The notes under the pieces are model-generated. The model searched no databases. It was given only the letters and a program-made list of their open reading frames with translations, and was not told the origin of the DNA. A DNA stretch of 64,000 bases, taken from CAIRDP01 sp037138335 (GTDB taxonomy: Bacteria; Bacteroidota; Bacteroidia; Bacteroidales; FEN-979). Below, in pieces: positions 34,051-44,293 of this stretch. Location of the stretch: assembly GCA_037138335.1 (NCBI GenBank), contig JBAXIO010000020.1, positions 7,398 to 71,397 on the forward strand, given 5' to 3'. The translations under genes and the position numbers were made by a program. Position 1 is the stretch's first letter; each line of letters starts with the position of its first letter.

Positions 34051-37000
34051 ATGAACCAGTTCCGAAAGCTTAATACAATTGCCGGCTGGGTGGTTTTTGC
34101 CATTGCCGCTATTGTGTACATAAAAACTGTTGAGCCCACTGTAAGCTGGTGGGATCCGGGCGAACATATTGCCACATCATACAAACTTCAGATCGGCCAT
34201 CCCCCCGGGGCTCCCACTTTCCAGCTCACCGCCCGTGTGCTCTCACTTTTTGCTTTCGGCGACACAAGCAAAGTGGCATTGATGATCAACATGATTTCGG
34301 TCCTCAGCAGCGCTTTCGTGATCCTGTTCCTTTTCTGGACCATTACGATGATTGCGAAAAAGCTTGTCGTCTCTAATGGTGAGGAGATGACCAAAGAAAA
34401 GATGTGGACTGTCCTGGCTGCCGGATTCATTGGTTCCATGACTTTCACATTCACCGACTCATTCTGGTTTTCGGCGGTCGAGGCCAATGTATTTGCAATG
34501 TCGTATTTCTGTACTTCGGTAGTTGTGTGGGCTATTTTTAAATGGGAAGAAGTTGCTGATGAAAAACACCATTACCGCTGGCTGATATTCGTCTCGTTCA
34601 TGATCGGCCTGTCAATCGGCGTCCATCTCCTGAACCTTCTTACCATCCCTGCACTTTCAATGGTCTATTATTTCAGGAAATACAAGCCAACAAAATGGGG
34701 CATTGTGATTGCCATGGGAATTTCATTTGTACTTGTTGCCACCCTGATGTATTTCGTAATCCCCTGGATCCCCAAACTGGCAAGTTATTTCGAACTCTTA
34801 TTTGTAAACGGGTTTGGGCTGCCATTCAATTCGGGGACCATTGTTTATTTCCTGTTGTTCATCGGGCTGCTGGTCTGGGGGTTATGGTATACAAGGCAGA
34901 AAGGGAAAACCGTTGTGAATACCATACTGCTTTCCCTTTCCTTTTTACTGATCGGTTATTCTGCGTTTATTTCACTGGTGATCCGCGCCAATGCCGATAC
35001 TCCCATCAATGAGAACAAACCCAAGGATGCCCTTACACTGGTATCATTCCTGAACCGTGAACAATACGGCACCTGGCCCTTCCTTTATGGTCAGTATTAT
35101 ACTGCCCCTGTGATCTCTTATGCCGACGGAAGCCCTATTTACAAGAAAAACACCACCACGGGCAAGTATCAGGTTGTTGATGAACGTAAAGGTACAATTC
35201 CTGTTTATGACCCCCGGTTCACGACAATTTTGCCACGAATGTACTGCACGAACCAGGAAAGGCCCGGCAGCTCCGAATTCTTTAAGAACTGGGGAGGGCC
35301 CGGCGTGCCCATGGAGATCACAGGTCAGGATGGCAAGACAGAGACCATCAACAAACCTACTTTCGGTGAAAACCTCAAGTTTATGATCAGCTACCAGCTG
35401 AACTGGATGTACCTGCGTTATTTCCTCTGGAATTTCTCGGGAAGGCAGGATGATATCCAGAGCTTCGGAAGCATAAAGAACGGCAACTGGATTACCGGGA
35501 TCCCCTTCATCGATAAATACCATATAGGGAATTCTTTAAGCGATCTCCCCGACAGTATAAAAGCTAGGGCTTCGCATAAATACTTTATGCTGCCCCTGAT
35601 ACTGGGGCTTATTGGGTTTTTCTTCCAGTTGAAAAAGGATTACAGGAACAGCATTATCGTAATCCTGCTTTTCTTCATGACCGGGCTGGCCATAACCCTG
35701 TATTTGAACCAGAAGCCTTTTGAGCCCAGGGAAAGGGATTATTCATACGCAGGCTCCTTCATGGCATTTTCTATCTGGATCGGCCTCGGCGTTATTGCCC
35801 TGGTTGATTTTCTCCAGCGAAAAACAAAGCTTAAAGGAATTCTCCCGGTGATTCTGGTAACGGTATTTTCAACCCTCTTAGTTCCCGTGATTGTTGCCCA
35901 GCAAAACTGGAAAGACCATGACCGCAGCGGGAAATTTGCCGCCAGGGACTTTGCCGCAAACTACCTGAATTCCTGTGACAAAAACGCGGTACTTATTACC
36001 AATGGCGACAATGACACCTTCCCCCTTTGGTATAACCAGGAAGTGGAAGGTGTAAGAACCGATGTCAGGATTGTCAACAGGGAGCTTGCTTCAGGCGCGT
36101 GGTATATCGAACAATTGTACAAAAAAATGTACGAATCCGATCCGGTGCCCTTAAGCATCCCTGTCGAAAAATACCAACCCGGGACCAACGACATTGTCAT
36201 GTTTTATGATGTCGGGTTCAAAGGTTACGTAGAGCTGAAGGACTTTATTGATTTCATCAGGAGCAGTGATCCCCAAACATTTGTGACCGTGCAGAGCGGG
36301 GATAAGGTCAAGTTCTTTCCTGCCAAAAAGATTAAGATTACCGTAAATAAGGAAAACTGCCTAAAATACGGTATTGTTCCTGAATATTTCAAGGATAAAA
36401 TAGTGGATTCGATTACGTTCAATATCAAATCGAACCTGCTTTACAAGAATGATATCATGACGCTTGACCTGATTGCCAGCAATGATTGGAAGCGGCCCAT
36501 ATATTTTGCTGCCCCGAATTCAGTCCGCAATTTCCTCGACATCGAACAATATTGTTATATGGAAGGCTGGATATATAAGTTCATGCCCATTAAACCTGAT
36601 TCGAGCAATTTCATCCCTTCGCTTGGAAGCATCGATGCAATCGGCTCTTACAATATCGCGATGAACAAATGCAAATGGGGCAACCTCAATGATCCCAGGG
36701 TCTATGTTGATCCCGAAAGCTATAATAGTTCAATGAGACCGAAGATGGATGCCTTGTTTGTTGGCCAGATGCTTCTCGACAAGGGAATGAAAAAGGAATG
36801 CAAGGCGATGATTGACCAGTACCTGACTAAATTCCCCGATCCTAAATTCGTGTATGATATGTATAACCTGCCTTTTGTCGACATGTATTATAAGACAGGC
36901 GACACAGCATCCGCAGTAAAACTCAGCGGCAGGATTGCTGATATCATGGGCCAGAACCTTGATTATTATGCCTCGTTTTCGGCTTCGGACAAATCAGTGT

Positions 37001-37128
37001 TCAGTGAAGATATACAGACTGCGGTCGAGATCCTCAACCGGCTTAAGGCTTCTGCGGAACAATACAAACAACCAAAACTCAGCGCAAAATTGGATGTATT
37101 GATAAAACAAAAGAATCCGGGAATTTAA
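34051..37128 (+). CDS. DUF2723 (GT117) membrane protein, O-mannosyltransferase-like
   Basis: A 1025-residue polytopic membrane protein. The DUF2723 hallmark is at the N-terminus: TVEPTVSWWDPGEHIATSYKLQIGHPPGAPTFQL, in which the Asp-Glu pair after the first membrane helix matches the catalytic loop of GT-C (PMT-like) glycosyltransferases. About ten membrane helices follow to residue 600 (including YFLLFIGLLVWGLWY and FLPLIL-type segments), then a large extracytoplasmic domain containing NGDNDTFPLWYNQEVEGVR, which is typical of this family. It probably moves a sugar from a lipid carrier to protein or lipid at the periplasmic face; donor and acceptor are unknown. A strong terminator-like hairpin follows at 37151. 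Confidence 0.92.
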   Translation: MNQFRKLNTIAGWVVFAIAAIVYIKTVEPTVSWWDPGEHIATSYKLQIGHPPGAPTFQLTARVLSLFAFGDTSKVALMINMISVLSSAFVILFLFWTITMIAKKLVVSNGEEMTKEKMWTVLAAGFIGSMTFTFTDSFWFSAVEANVFAMSYFCTSVVVWAIFKWEEVADEKHHYRWLIFVSFMIGLSIGVHLLNLLTIPALSMVYYFRKYKPTKWGIVIAMGISFVLVATLMYFVIPWIPKLASYFELLFVNGFGLPFNSGTIVYFLLFIGLLVWGLWYTRQKGKTVVNTILLSLSFLLIGYSAFISLVIRANADTPINENKPKDALTLVSFLNREQYGTWPFLYGQYYTAPVISYADGSPIYKKNTTTGKYQVVDERKGTIPVYDPRFTTILPRMYCTNQERPGSSEFFKNWGGPGVPMEITGQDGKTETINKPTFGENLKFMISYQLNWMYLRYFLWNFSGRQDDIQSFGSIKNGNWITGIPFIDKYHIGNSLSDLPDSIKARASHKYFMLPLILGLIGFFFQLKKDYRNSIIVILLFFMTGLAITLYLNQKPFEPRERDYSYAGSFMAFSIWIGLGVIALVDFLQRKTKLKGILPVILVTVFSTLLVPVIVAQQNWKDHDRSGKFAARDFAANYLNSCDKNAVLITNGDNDTFPLWYNQEVEGVRTDVRIVNRELASGAWYIEQLYKKMYESDPVPLSIPVEKYQPGTNDIVMFYDVGFKGYVELKDFIDFIRSSDPQTFVTVQSGDKVKFFPAKKIKITVNKENCLKYGIVPEYFKDKIVDSITFNIKSNLLYKNDIMTLDLIASNDWKRPIYFAAPNSVRNFLDIEQYCYMEGWIYKFMPIKPDSSNFIPSLGSIDAIGSYNIAMNKCKWGNLNDPRVYVDPESYNSSMRPKMDALFVGQMLLDKGMKKECKAMIDQYLTKFPDPKFVYDMYNLPFVDMYYKTGDTASAVKLSGRIADIMGQNLDYYASFSASDKSVFSEDIQTAVEILNRLKASAEQYKQPKLSAKLDVLIKQKNPGI

Positions 37129-37150
37129 TATCTTAGCTTGCCCGGAGAGG

Positions 37151-37197
37151 CCTGGCAGGGGATGCAAATTTCCATCCACTGCCGGGTCTTTGCTTTT
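37151..37197 (+). terminator. Terminator-like stem-loop after the GT117 gene
   Basis: CCTGGCAG pairs with CTGCCGGG (one G-T pair) and the inner GGATG pairs with CATCC, giving a stem of about 13 pairs, followed by TCTTTGCTTTT. It ends 12 nt before the start of the TPR-kinase gene, so that gene should have its own signal or depend on read-through. Confidence 0.7.
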
Positions 37198-37208
37198 AAA
37201 ATAAATTT

Positions 37209-39290
37209 ATGATTAGGGATTTCCGCTCTTTCCTGCTTCCTTTGATGCTTTCGTTTGTCTTTGCGGGCATTTCTTTCCTCTCTGCGGGGAGCAACAGGAA
37301 CGATTCAGTAGCGACTGAGGTAAAAACGGAGTTCCACCCTGAAAACAGGACCCAGCAGGAATTGTTAAAGGTCTTTGCAAAAGGCAGGATCGAAAGGAAG
37401 AGGAATCCCGACCTGGCCATTAAGTATTACACCGACTTCTATGATAAATCGGTAAAAGCCGGTGAACCATACTATGCCGCTGCGGCATATTTTGAGATAT
37501 GCAGGGTGTATATGGACCGCCAATTGTATTTTACGGCCATGGAATATTCCCTCAGGGCATACCAGATCCTTCTCGACAACAAGCTGGAATACAGGTCTAA
37601 TTATTTCATGATCGGCATAGGGAACTGTTATTTTCAGACAGGAAATTTTATGATAGCCGAGGGATATTTCAGGAAAGCCGAAACCCTGTTTATCAGCTGT
37701 AAGGATTATTTTGGTATAGCTGTTGCCGAAAATAATATCGGGCTGGTCAAACAAAAACTTAACCAGAAAGATTCGGCCTTATGGTATTTTCAGAAAGCCC
37801 TTGAGCAAAGGAGAAAGACCAACAACCTTGCAATTATAGGACATTCCTATTATTACATTGGTTCAGCAAACCTGGGTATGGGAAAGCTTGCCGAAGCACG
37901 GAAGTATTTTGAAATGTCTGTCCCGCTTCTTTACGTTTCGTCTGACAACATATTTTTAAGGCATGACTTCAGTACTACCATGGCGGATGTATATTTTGAG
38001 CTGGGTAAACTGAGCGACCTGGAAAACAAACATACGGAAGCACTTAAAAATTATTACAAAGCCATATCAATCTGCGATACCATCCTGGAGCAGTTAAAAA
38101 TGCCTGACATATATATCGCGGCGGGTCAATCCTATTTAAGATCAGGCGACTACGGCCACGCCCTTGAATCATACAGAGAAGCCTTACGCATCGCCGATTC
38201 GGGGAACCTCCTGAATATGAAAAAGACCTGTTATGAAAACATGATGCAGGTATTTCTCCTGAACAACCGGAATGATTCAGTTGCATCATATCTTACAAGG
38301 TACAGCGCTGTAACCAATACCCTTCAGGCGCAAATGATCGACAGCCGGTTCAATGAAATCCGTCTTGCGCTTAAGATCAGGGAGACTGAAAATGAGGCAA
38401 GGGAACTGAGGGTAAGGAACACCTATACCATTTCCTTTCTCATTACCATCGGGATACTTATGCTCCTGCTCATCTTGTTATCCCTGGCATACATCATTAA
38501 ACAACGAAAAAATGCAAAGGTTGCAATCGCAGAAATCAGGGCCCGGAAGAAAGCCGAAGAGGATCTTGAAAAGCTTAACCTTGAACTTAAAGAAATCAAT
38601 TTAGGCAAGGACCGGTTCATCTCGATATTATCCCATGATCTGCGAAGCCCGTTTAACGCACTGATTGGTTTTGCTGATCTTCTTGTTGAAGAGACTGCGG
38701 ATAAGAATATCCCTGAGATCAGGCATTATTCCAGGATGGTGCAGCAGATATCAAAGGGAACTTTTCAGTTGCTTGAAAACCTTCTTACCTGGTCGAGGTT
38801 GCAAATCGGGACCATGCCCTTTCAGCCTGTGAACCTTGAGCTTTATCGTGAAGTTTCGGCGGTTGTAAATGTAATGATGGCCATCGCCTCAAGGAAATCG
38901 ATACGCATACGCAACCTGGTATCTGCCGATGCCATCGTATTTGCCGACAGCATCATGCTCCAGGGGGTTATAAGGAACCTGATCTCAAACGCTGTGAAAT
39001 TCACGAACCCGGAAGGAAATATTGAAATCAGGAGTGAATTGAAAGACGGGTTCCAGGTAATCACGGTTTCTGACAACGGGATTGGTGTTTCAAAAGAAAT
39101 TTCAGAAAAACTCTTCTCCGATACGGATGGCCTGGTTTCGACAAATGGTACAGATAATGAAAAAGGCCACGGTCTGGGGTTGCTGTTATGCCGTTACATG
39201 ATCGAAAAAACGGGAGGTAAGATCTGGCTTAAAACTACATCCGAAAAAGGCAGCATATTTGCTTTTACCCTTCCCGCAGTGAACAGTTAA
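37209..39290 (+). CDS. TPR-containing sensor histidine kinase
   Basis: A 693-residue membrane kinase. After a signal-like N-terminus (SFLLPLMLSFVFAGISFLSA) come about six tetratricopeptide repeats in the periplasm (residues 50-370), a membrane helix (ISFLITIGILMLLLILLSLAYI, about 400-425), a coiled-coil linker, and the kinase core: H-box FISILSHDLRSPFNALIGF, N-box NLISNAVKFT, and G-boxes SDNGIGVS and GHGLGLLLC. No receiver domain and no response regulator gene are adjacent, so the partner is unknown. The periplasmic TPRs suggest that it senses a protein. Its stop codon overlaps that of the next gene. Confidence 0.9.
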   Translation: MIRDFRSFLLPLMLSFVFAGISFLSAGSNRNDSVATEVKTEFHPENRTQQELLKVFAKGRIERKRNPDLAIKYYTDFYDKSVKAGEPYYAAAAYFEICRVYMDRQLYFTAMEYSLRAYQILLDNKLEYRSNYFMIGIGNCYFQTGNFMIAEGYFRKAETLFISCKDYFGIAVAENNIGLVKQKLNQKDSALWYFQKALEQRRKTNNLAIIGHSYYYIGSANLGMGKLAEARKYFEMSVPLLYVSSDNIFLRHDFSTTMADVYFELGKLSDLENKHTEALKNYYKAISICDTILEQLKMPDIYIAAGQSYLRSGDYGHALESYREALRIADSGNLLNMKKTCYENMMQVFLLNNRNDSVASYLTRYSAVTNTLQAQMIDSRFNEIRLALKIRETENEARELRVRNTYTISFLITIGILMLLLILLSLAYIIKQRKNAKVAIAEIRARKKAEEDLEKLNLELKEINLGKDRFISILSHDLRSPFNALIGFADLLVEETADKNIPEIRHYSRMVQQISKGTFQLLENLLTWSRLQIGTMPFQPVNLELYREVSAVVNVMMAIASRKSIRIRNLVSADAIVFADSIMLQGVIRNLISNAVKFTNPEGNIEIRSELKDGFQVITVSDNGIGVSKEISEKLFSDTDGLVSTNGTDNEKGHGLGLLLCRYMIEKTGGKIWLKTTSEKGSIFAFTLPAVNS

Positions 39291-39955
39291 AAATCACATT
39301 TCACCTGCCAGAATTCTTTCGAATCAAGGTCCATCATGCTCAACAGGCAACGGTGTCCGGCACCCGTATCCATCATCCAGAGATTGGCCAGCCGGGTGGG
39401 TTTATCCTGCATGATCAGCTGGGTGGGGGAATGACCTATAAAGATCTCGCTGAACTCCCCGAACACTTTTCCTTCCTCCTTGTACTCGATGGCAGCGCGG
39501 TAAAGCGAGCGGTCCCACAGCAGTGTAAGCCGGTCACTTTTCTGACTTTCGAAAGGCCTGAAACGGTCAAACCCTGCATGAACAAAAAGCCTGTTCTTCT
39601 GATCAATATAAAACAACAGGGCGGTAGAATAAAAATCCAGATGGCGGGAACCCGCATCAGGATGTTTCACATAATCATTGATGGTAAACTGCCCTCCCTG
39701 GAACAGCCAGTCGGGCGTTTTTTTTCCTGTCTTCAGGTATTCGATGCACCAGTAATCATGGTTCCCCTGAACACAGACAAGGTTCCTGACCTTCATTAAT
39801 TCATCAACAACTTTCACCGGTTCGGGCCCCCTGTCAACCAGGTCGCCAAGGCTTACCAGGAAGTCTTTTTCATAATCGAAACCGCTTTTGCGAAAAATTT
39901 CCGTAAGGGCCTTGTAATTCCCATGAATGTCGCCAATGACAAAAGATCGCGGCAT
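39287..39955 (-). CDS. Metallophosphoesterase, PrpA/PrpB-type serine/threonine protein phosphatase
   Basis: A 222-residue cytoplasmic calcineurin-like phosphatase. The metal-binding motifs are GDIHGNYKAL (residues 7-10), GDLVDRGPEPV and VQGNHDYWC, followed by a later FVHAGFDRF and FIGHSPTQL, the order expected for bacterial PPP-family phosphatases. The substrate could be a phosphoprotein or a dinucleotide such as Ap4A; the sequence does not decide. It converges with the histidine kinase gene, sharing the four bases TTAA at 39287-39290. Confidence 0.88.
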   Translation of the reverse strand: MPRSFVIGDIHGNYKALTEIFRKSGFDYEKDFLVSLGDLVDRGPEPVKVVDELMKVRNLVCVQGNHDYWCIEYLKTGKKTPDWLFQGGQFTINDYVKHPDAGSRHLDFYSTALLFYIDQKNRLFVHAGFDRFRPFESQKSDRLTLLWDRSLYRAAIEYKEEGKVFGEFSEIFIGHSPTQLIMQDKPTRLANLWMMDTGAGHRCLLSMMDLDSKEFWQVKCDF

Positions 39956-39965
39956 CTGATGCGTT

Positions 39966-42900
39966 TTAGTTTTTAATTATTTTCTTTTTTACAATTCCTT
40001 CGGATGACCGGATGGTAAGCAGAAAAATTCCCGGGGAAAGGCCTGAAAGGTCAACGACCCAACCGGATTCGCCCCGAGGGACTTTTTTTTCTGCTTCATA
40101 CAAGCTAGCACCTAGTTCATTTATCATGCAAACCTTGAAGTCTTTTTCAATTGGATTTGTGAAATCAAGGAAGAGTTTCCCGTTTGTGGGATTTGGATGA
40201 ATATTAACTGTGAATGGCGGTTGATCATTGATCCCGACGGCCACCGCATGGATGATATTCGAAGTATCGGAGATGCAATTATCCATTGTGACAATGGTAT
40301 AGTAGCTCCCGGAAAGTGAAACGTACAGACGGTCGAGGGTATCGCCGGGTAAAGGCTGGTTATTATAATGCCATTGATTCCCAAATGGTGCGTTCGAGAG
40401 CAGGGTATCGGTCTGGATCATTGAGATGACAGGCTGGGCCGGAACCGGGTTTAATTTGACATACAGGCTTGAAGAAGCCCCGTTCCCGCATGCATTGGTT
40501 CCGTATACCGTAATATTTCCGGATTGGGCATCGGGCAGATAAGTGACGTGGATGACATCGCTGTTTGAGCTGCCCTGGATCATCGCCCCGACAGGAAGGG
40601 TCCAGTAATACCCGCTGGCATCGCCAATGGGTGAAACGGAGTAGTCCTCCCAGAATGCAGGGGTGCAGAGCAGGGCGGGCCCTGCAATATTTGAAGGAGC
40701 CGAAGGCAGAGGCGTTGCAATTACAATGAGAGAGTCGGGAACAGCAGCCTCGCATCCCGATGCATCGGAATAGGTTACAGAGATGAAGCGGTTGCCGGCA
40801 GTATTCCACCTTACAGTTACGGATGATGTGCCGGAGCCTGTAAGGATAGTGTCCCCTGGTGAAATGTTCCAGGTATAATTTTGTTGATTTGCCTCGGTGA
40901 AATAGGCTTTAGGCCCTGAATTGATGCAAACGATGTTATTGCCGGAAATACTTGGGACAGGGCGTGGATTGACAGTGATGGTTTTAAAAGCCGGGAGCAG
41001 GGGGTTACAACCCATTAGGGAAGTGTAGGTGACACTAAGTGTTCCCGTTCCGGTGTTACCCCAGCTTACAGTGACAGAATCGGAAGTATGGCCCGAAATG
41101 ATAGTCCCCCCGGGGGAGACAGTCCAGAGGTAATTACTCATACCGCTCTCAGTTGAATAGATCTCCCCGCTTGAATTTTCACAAGCGGAGGAATTCCCTG
41201 AGATGGAAGGAACGGGCAGGGGGAATACAATAACATTGAACACGGAAGGAGAGGCAGCGGTGCAGTTGTTTGCATTCAGGTAATTCACCGAAACAGTGCG
41301 CGGCCCGGAACCGGTCCAGGTCACATGAATGGTATTGGTTCCGGTGCCCGAAACATTGCTTCCCCCGGGGGATATAACCCATGAATAGTTATGCATGCCA
41401 CTTTCGGTTGAATATGTACCTGTTTCATTCAAACACAGGCTGCCGGGTCCTGTAATGGAAGGGACGGGCAAAGGATTGATGGTAATGTTTTTAACTGCCG
41501 GGGACAGGGCGAAACATCCGAAGGAATTGGCATAATTGACAGTAATAAACTGTACCCCGGCCGAATCCCAGCGAATAGTGGCAGAGGCAGTTCCCGGTGG
41601 GGAGAGAATGGTTCCCCCTGATGAGATGTTCCATTGGTAACCAGCCATCCCCGGTTGGGTTGAATATACATTTCCCGTTGTCCCCGCACATAATAAAGAT
41701 GGTCCCGTGATGGAAGGAGTGGGTAAGGGATTAACAGTCACAAGTACGCTGTTGGTATTTGTGCATCCTGTGGCAGTGATCGTTTCAGTTAAAGTATAAA
41801 TGGTTGTTACCAGGGGTGTAACTATTGGATTTGCAAGGTTGGAAGTAAAAACACCAGGGAAAGAGGACCAGCTATATGTATTCCCGGCAACGGGGGCAGC
41901 CCCAAGCTGTGTTGTTGCATTCAGGCAAACAGCCCTGTTTGCACCTGCAATAGCAGCAGGCCGGGAATTAACAATTACTAATACACTATTGCTGTTTGTA
42001 CAACCTGTAACATTGATGGTTTCAGTTAGTGTATACCTGGTTGTTACCAGGGGTGTAACTATCGGATTTGCCAGATTGGAAGTGAACACACCGGGGAAAG
42101 AAGTCCAATGGTATGTGTTTCCGGGAACCGGGTCAGTCCCCAAAGGTATGCTGGAATTAAGACATATGGAAATATCCGGACCGGTGTATGCCGATGGCGA
42201 AGGATTAACTGATACAAAGACAGGGGTTCTTGAACTGCCGGCAAAACAGACACTGTCCTGAACAAAGAACATTGTGTTTCCGAAAAGCACAGGTGTCGTG
42301 AAATTCTGTCCGCCTCCAAGCCAGCTGCCTCCTGACGGAGAATCATACCAGCCCAGGATTCCGCTGCCGCTTGCGCTGAGCATTGTGCTATGTCCTGCAC
42401 ATATCGTCAGATTTGAAACCGGTGTAGTATTGACCGGAACGGAAGGCACAGCACAGGGAGTGTATTCCCAAAAATCCTTTAATAGCTCAGAATCCGTGCC
42501 GGTTCCCACATAACCCTTATTTCCAATACTGAAACCAACTGCATTGTTCCTTGCTGTTCCTCCGAGATCAGCAATTTTTATCCAGGTATTTGCCGAAGGA
42601 ACATATTCCCAAAAATCTTTGGTATTTCCACTGTTATCATTTCCTGTACCGATGAACCCGTTGGCTCCGATGCTAAAACCAACAGCGCAATACCTCGCCG
42701 ATCCGCTAAAATCAGCTTTTTGTGACCATGTATCAGCTAAAGGATCATATTCCCAAAAGTCGTTCAGTAAACCACTTCCGCTATTACCCGTCCCTAAATA
42801 TCCTTTGGCCCCTATACTGAACCCGACCGCATTATATCTCCCGGCGCCCCCGAAATCAGCTTTTTGCACCCAGGTATTTACTGAGGGATCATACTCCCAA

Positions 42901-44276
42901 AAATCTTTTAACGAATTACCGTTAAAACCCAAACCTAAATATCCTTTGGCCCCAATGCTAAGTCCGACTGCATTATACCTTATGCTTCCTCCGAAATCTG
43001 CTTTTTGGGTCCATACGTCTGTCAAAGGATCATATTCCCAAAAGTCATTCGTATTGTTGAAATTATTATCAAAACCTGTCCCGATAAACACTCTACTTCC
43101 AATGCTAAATCCGGCTGCGTTTGCTCTTTCTGTCCCCCCGAAATCAGCTTTTTGTGACCATGTATTTGTGAGAGGATCAAATTCCCAGAAATCATTTGTG
43201 AAAGGTCCATAACCCTGATATCCGGTTCCGACATATCCTTTAGTGCCGCACTTTAAACCAACCGCTGAAGATCTTTTATAGGAATTGAAACCGGCTTTTT
43301 GGGTCCAGGCATCAGTTGAAGGATCATATTCCCAGACATCTTTCGTTTTATAAAAATATTCACCACTTCCCAGGAATCCCCTGGTCCCGATACTAAAGCC
43401 AAAAGCACTGTATCTTGCCAATCCCCCAACATCTGATTTTTGAGTCCAGGAATTTGTGGAAGGATCGAATTCCCAGAAATCTTTTGTTGCTGCAAACAAA
43501 GTATTTATACCTGTTCCAATATAAACTTTGCTGCTTATGGCAAAACCAGCCACATTGGCTCTCGCACTTCCGCCGAAATCAGCTTTTTGCGTCCAGTTAT
43601 CAGCCAAAGGATCATATTCCCAAAAGTCGCGTGAAAAACTACTGCCGTTATATCCTGTTCCCACATATCCCTTTCCCCCGGAACTGATACCGATTGAATA
43701 TATTCTCGCAGTTCCCGCGAAATCAGCTTTTTGCATCCAGGTATCAGCCGAAGGATCATATTCCCAAAAGTCGCTGAGAATAACAGTTCCATCATAACCC
43801 GTTCCGACATATCCTTTAGACCCGATAGAAAAACCAACAGCACCCGATCTTGCCGTTCCCCCGAAATCGGCCATTTGAGTCCAGGTATTGGAGGATGGAT
43901 CATATTCCCAGAAGTCGCGAAAAAAAGTACTTCCGTCATAACCGGTTCCTAAGTACCCTTTATTTCCGATACTAAAACCAAGGGCGTTTGATCTTGCCGC
44001 TCCCCCGAAATCAGCTTTTTGTGTCCATGTATCTGAGGAAGGATCGTATTCCCAGAAATTTTTTGTACCGTAACTTATGAGATCATTGCCGGTTCCCAGG
44101 TAACCTTTTGTACCTATACTGAAGCTAACGGCATTGGATGTTGGACTGGGTATGCCTGAACTGTTCAGCCCTAGGTCATGTTTTTGGACCCATGAATTGG
44201 GAGCCTGGGAACAGGTAGAAGTATGAACCAAGATAAAGAAAGCCAGGAAAATAAAAGGAACATATAACTTATTCAT
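39966..44276 (-). CDS. Giant kelch-repeat adhesin-like protein with T9SS sorting domain
   Basis: A 1436-residue secreted protein. After a signal peptide (MNKLYVPFIFLAFFILVHTSTC) there are 12 kelch units of 47-50 residues to about residue 610, each ending in DFWEYDP or a variant and beginning TQKADFGG; two six-bladed beta-propellers would fit. Next come an Ig-like domain (SNLTICAGHSTMLSASGSG), two nearly identical 79-residue repeats (VPGNTYHWTSFPGVF and VAGNTYSWSSFPGVF), then about five PKD/Ig-like modules with WNISPGG-type cores. The last 80 residues (VNIHPNPTNGKLFLDF to KKKIIKN) are a T9SS type A sorting domain. It is paired with DUF4907, as often in this phylum. Role probably surface binding; ligand unknown. 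Confidence 0.9.
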   Translation of the reverse strand: MNKLYVPFIFLAFFILVHTSTCSQAPNSWVQKHDLGLNSSGIPSPTSNAVSFSIGTKGYLGTGNDLISYGTKNFWEYDPSSDTWTQKADFGGAARSNALGFSIGNKGYLGTGYDGSTFFRDFWEYDPSSNTWTQMADFGGTARSGAVGFSIGSKGYVGTGYDGTVILSDFWEYDPSADTWMQKADFAGTARIYSIGISSGGKGYVGTGYNGSSFSRDFWEYDPLADNWTQKADFGGSARANVAGFAISSKVYIGTGINTLFAATKDFWEFDPSTNSWTQKSDVGGLARYSAFGFSIGTRGFLGSGEYFYKTKDVWEYDPSTDAWTQKAGFNSYKRSSAVGLKCGTKGYVGTGYQGYGPFTNDFWEFDPLTNTWSQKADFGGTERANAAGFSIGSRVFIGTGFDNNFNNTNDFWEYDPLTDVWTQKADFGGSIRYNAVGLSIGAKGYLGLGFNGNSLKDFWEYDPSVNTWVQKADFGGAGRYNAVGFSIGAKGYLGTGNSGSGLLNDFWEYDPLADTWSQKADFSGSARYCAVGFSIGANGFIGTGNDNSGNTKDFWEYVPSANTWIKIADLGGTARNNAVGFSIGNKGYVGTGTDSELLKDFWEYTPCAVPSVPVNTTPVSNLTICAGHSTMLSASGSGILGWYDSPSGGSWLGGGQNFTTPVLFGNTMFFVQDSVCFAGSSRTPVFVSVNPSPSAYTGPDISICLNSSIPLGTDPVPGNTYHWTSFPGVFTSNLANPIVTPLVTTRYTLTETINVTGCTNSNSVLVIVNSRPAAIAGANRAVCLNATTQLGAAPVAGNTYSWSSFPGVFTSNLANPIVTPLVTTIYTLTETITATGCTNTNSVLVTVNPLPTPSITGPSLLCAGTTGNVYSTQPGMAGYQWNISSGGTILSPPGTASATIRWDSAGVQFITVNYANSFGCFALSPAVKNITINPLPVPSITGPGSLCLNETGTYSTESGMHNYSWVISPGGSNVSGTGTNTIHVTWTGSGPRTVSVNYLNANNCTAASPSVFNVIVFPLPVPSISGNSSACENSSGEIYSTESGMSNYLWTVSPGGTIISGHTSDSVTVSWGNTGTGTLSVTYTSLMGCNPLLPAFKTITVNPRPVPSISGNNIVCINSGPKAYFTEANQQNYTWNISPGDTILTGSGTSSVTVRWNTAGNRFISVTYSDASGCEAAVPDSLIVIATPLPSAPSNIAGPALLCTPAFWEDYSVSPIGDASGYYWTLPVGAMIQGSSNSDVIHVTYLPDAQSGNITVYGTNACGNGASSSLYVKLNPVPAQPVISMIQTDTLLSNAPFGNQWHYNNQPLPGDTLDRLYVSLSGSYYTIVTMDNCISDTSNIIHAVAVGINDQPPFTVNIHPNPTNGKLFLDFTNPIEKDFKVCMINELGASLYEAEKKVPRGESGWVVDLSGLSPGIFLLTIRSSEGIVKKKIIKN
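41750..42223. repeat. Tandem duplication of a 237-bp module in the kelch gene
   Basis: Two adjacent copies of one Ig-like module, with the same 22-bp core (GGTTGTTACCAGGGGTGTAA...) at 41802 and 42039, exactly 237 bp (79 codons) apart. The copies are close at both DNA and protein level, so this duplication is recent compared with the kelch units. Confidence 0.8.
42440..44200. repeat. Twelve tandem kelch units at DNA level
   Basis: About 12 units of 141-150 bp, visible on the plus strand as recurring ATATTCCCAAAA(G/A)TC and CCGAAATCAGCTTTTTG. Conservation is strong around the DFWEYDP and TQKADFGG codons and weak in between, so the units look like older duplications under selection rather than recent slippage. 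Confidence 0.85.
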
Positions 44277-44293
44277 AAGGAATGTTTTTTGTG

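Noticed and set aside
37205..37420. Small minus-strand frame upstream of the TPR kinase
   Set aside because: It overlaps the signal sequence region of the kinase gene and has no independent support.
41800..42261. A 153-codon plus-strand frame with two alike halves
   Set aside because: It is antisense to the duplicated 237-bp module of the kelch gene; the similarity of its halves comes from that duplication.
42544..43212. A 222-codon open frame on the plus strand opposite the kelch gene
   Set aside because: It is the mirror of the kelch repeats; the repeated PLLPVPKYPLAP-type phrases only reflect the repeat period of the true gene on the other strand.
42440..44200. CRISPR-like array because of regular repeats
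   Set aside because: The repeats are coding, about 147 bp apart, and their conserved parts translate to kelch motifs; there are no constant short repeats with unique spacers.
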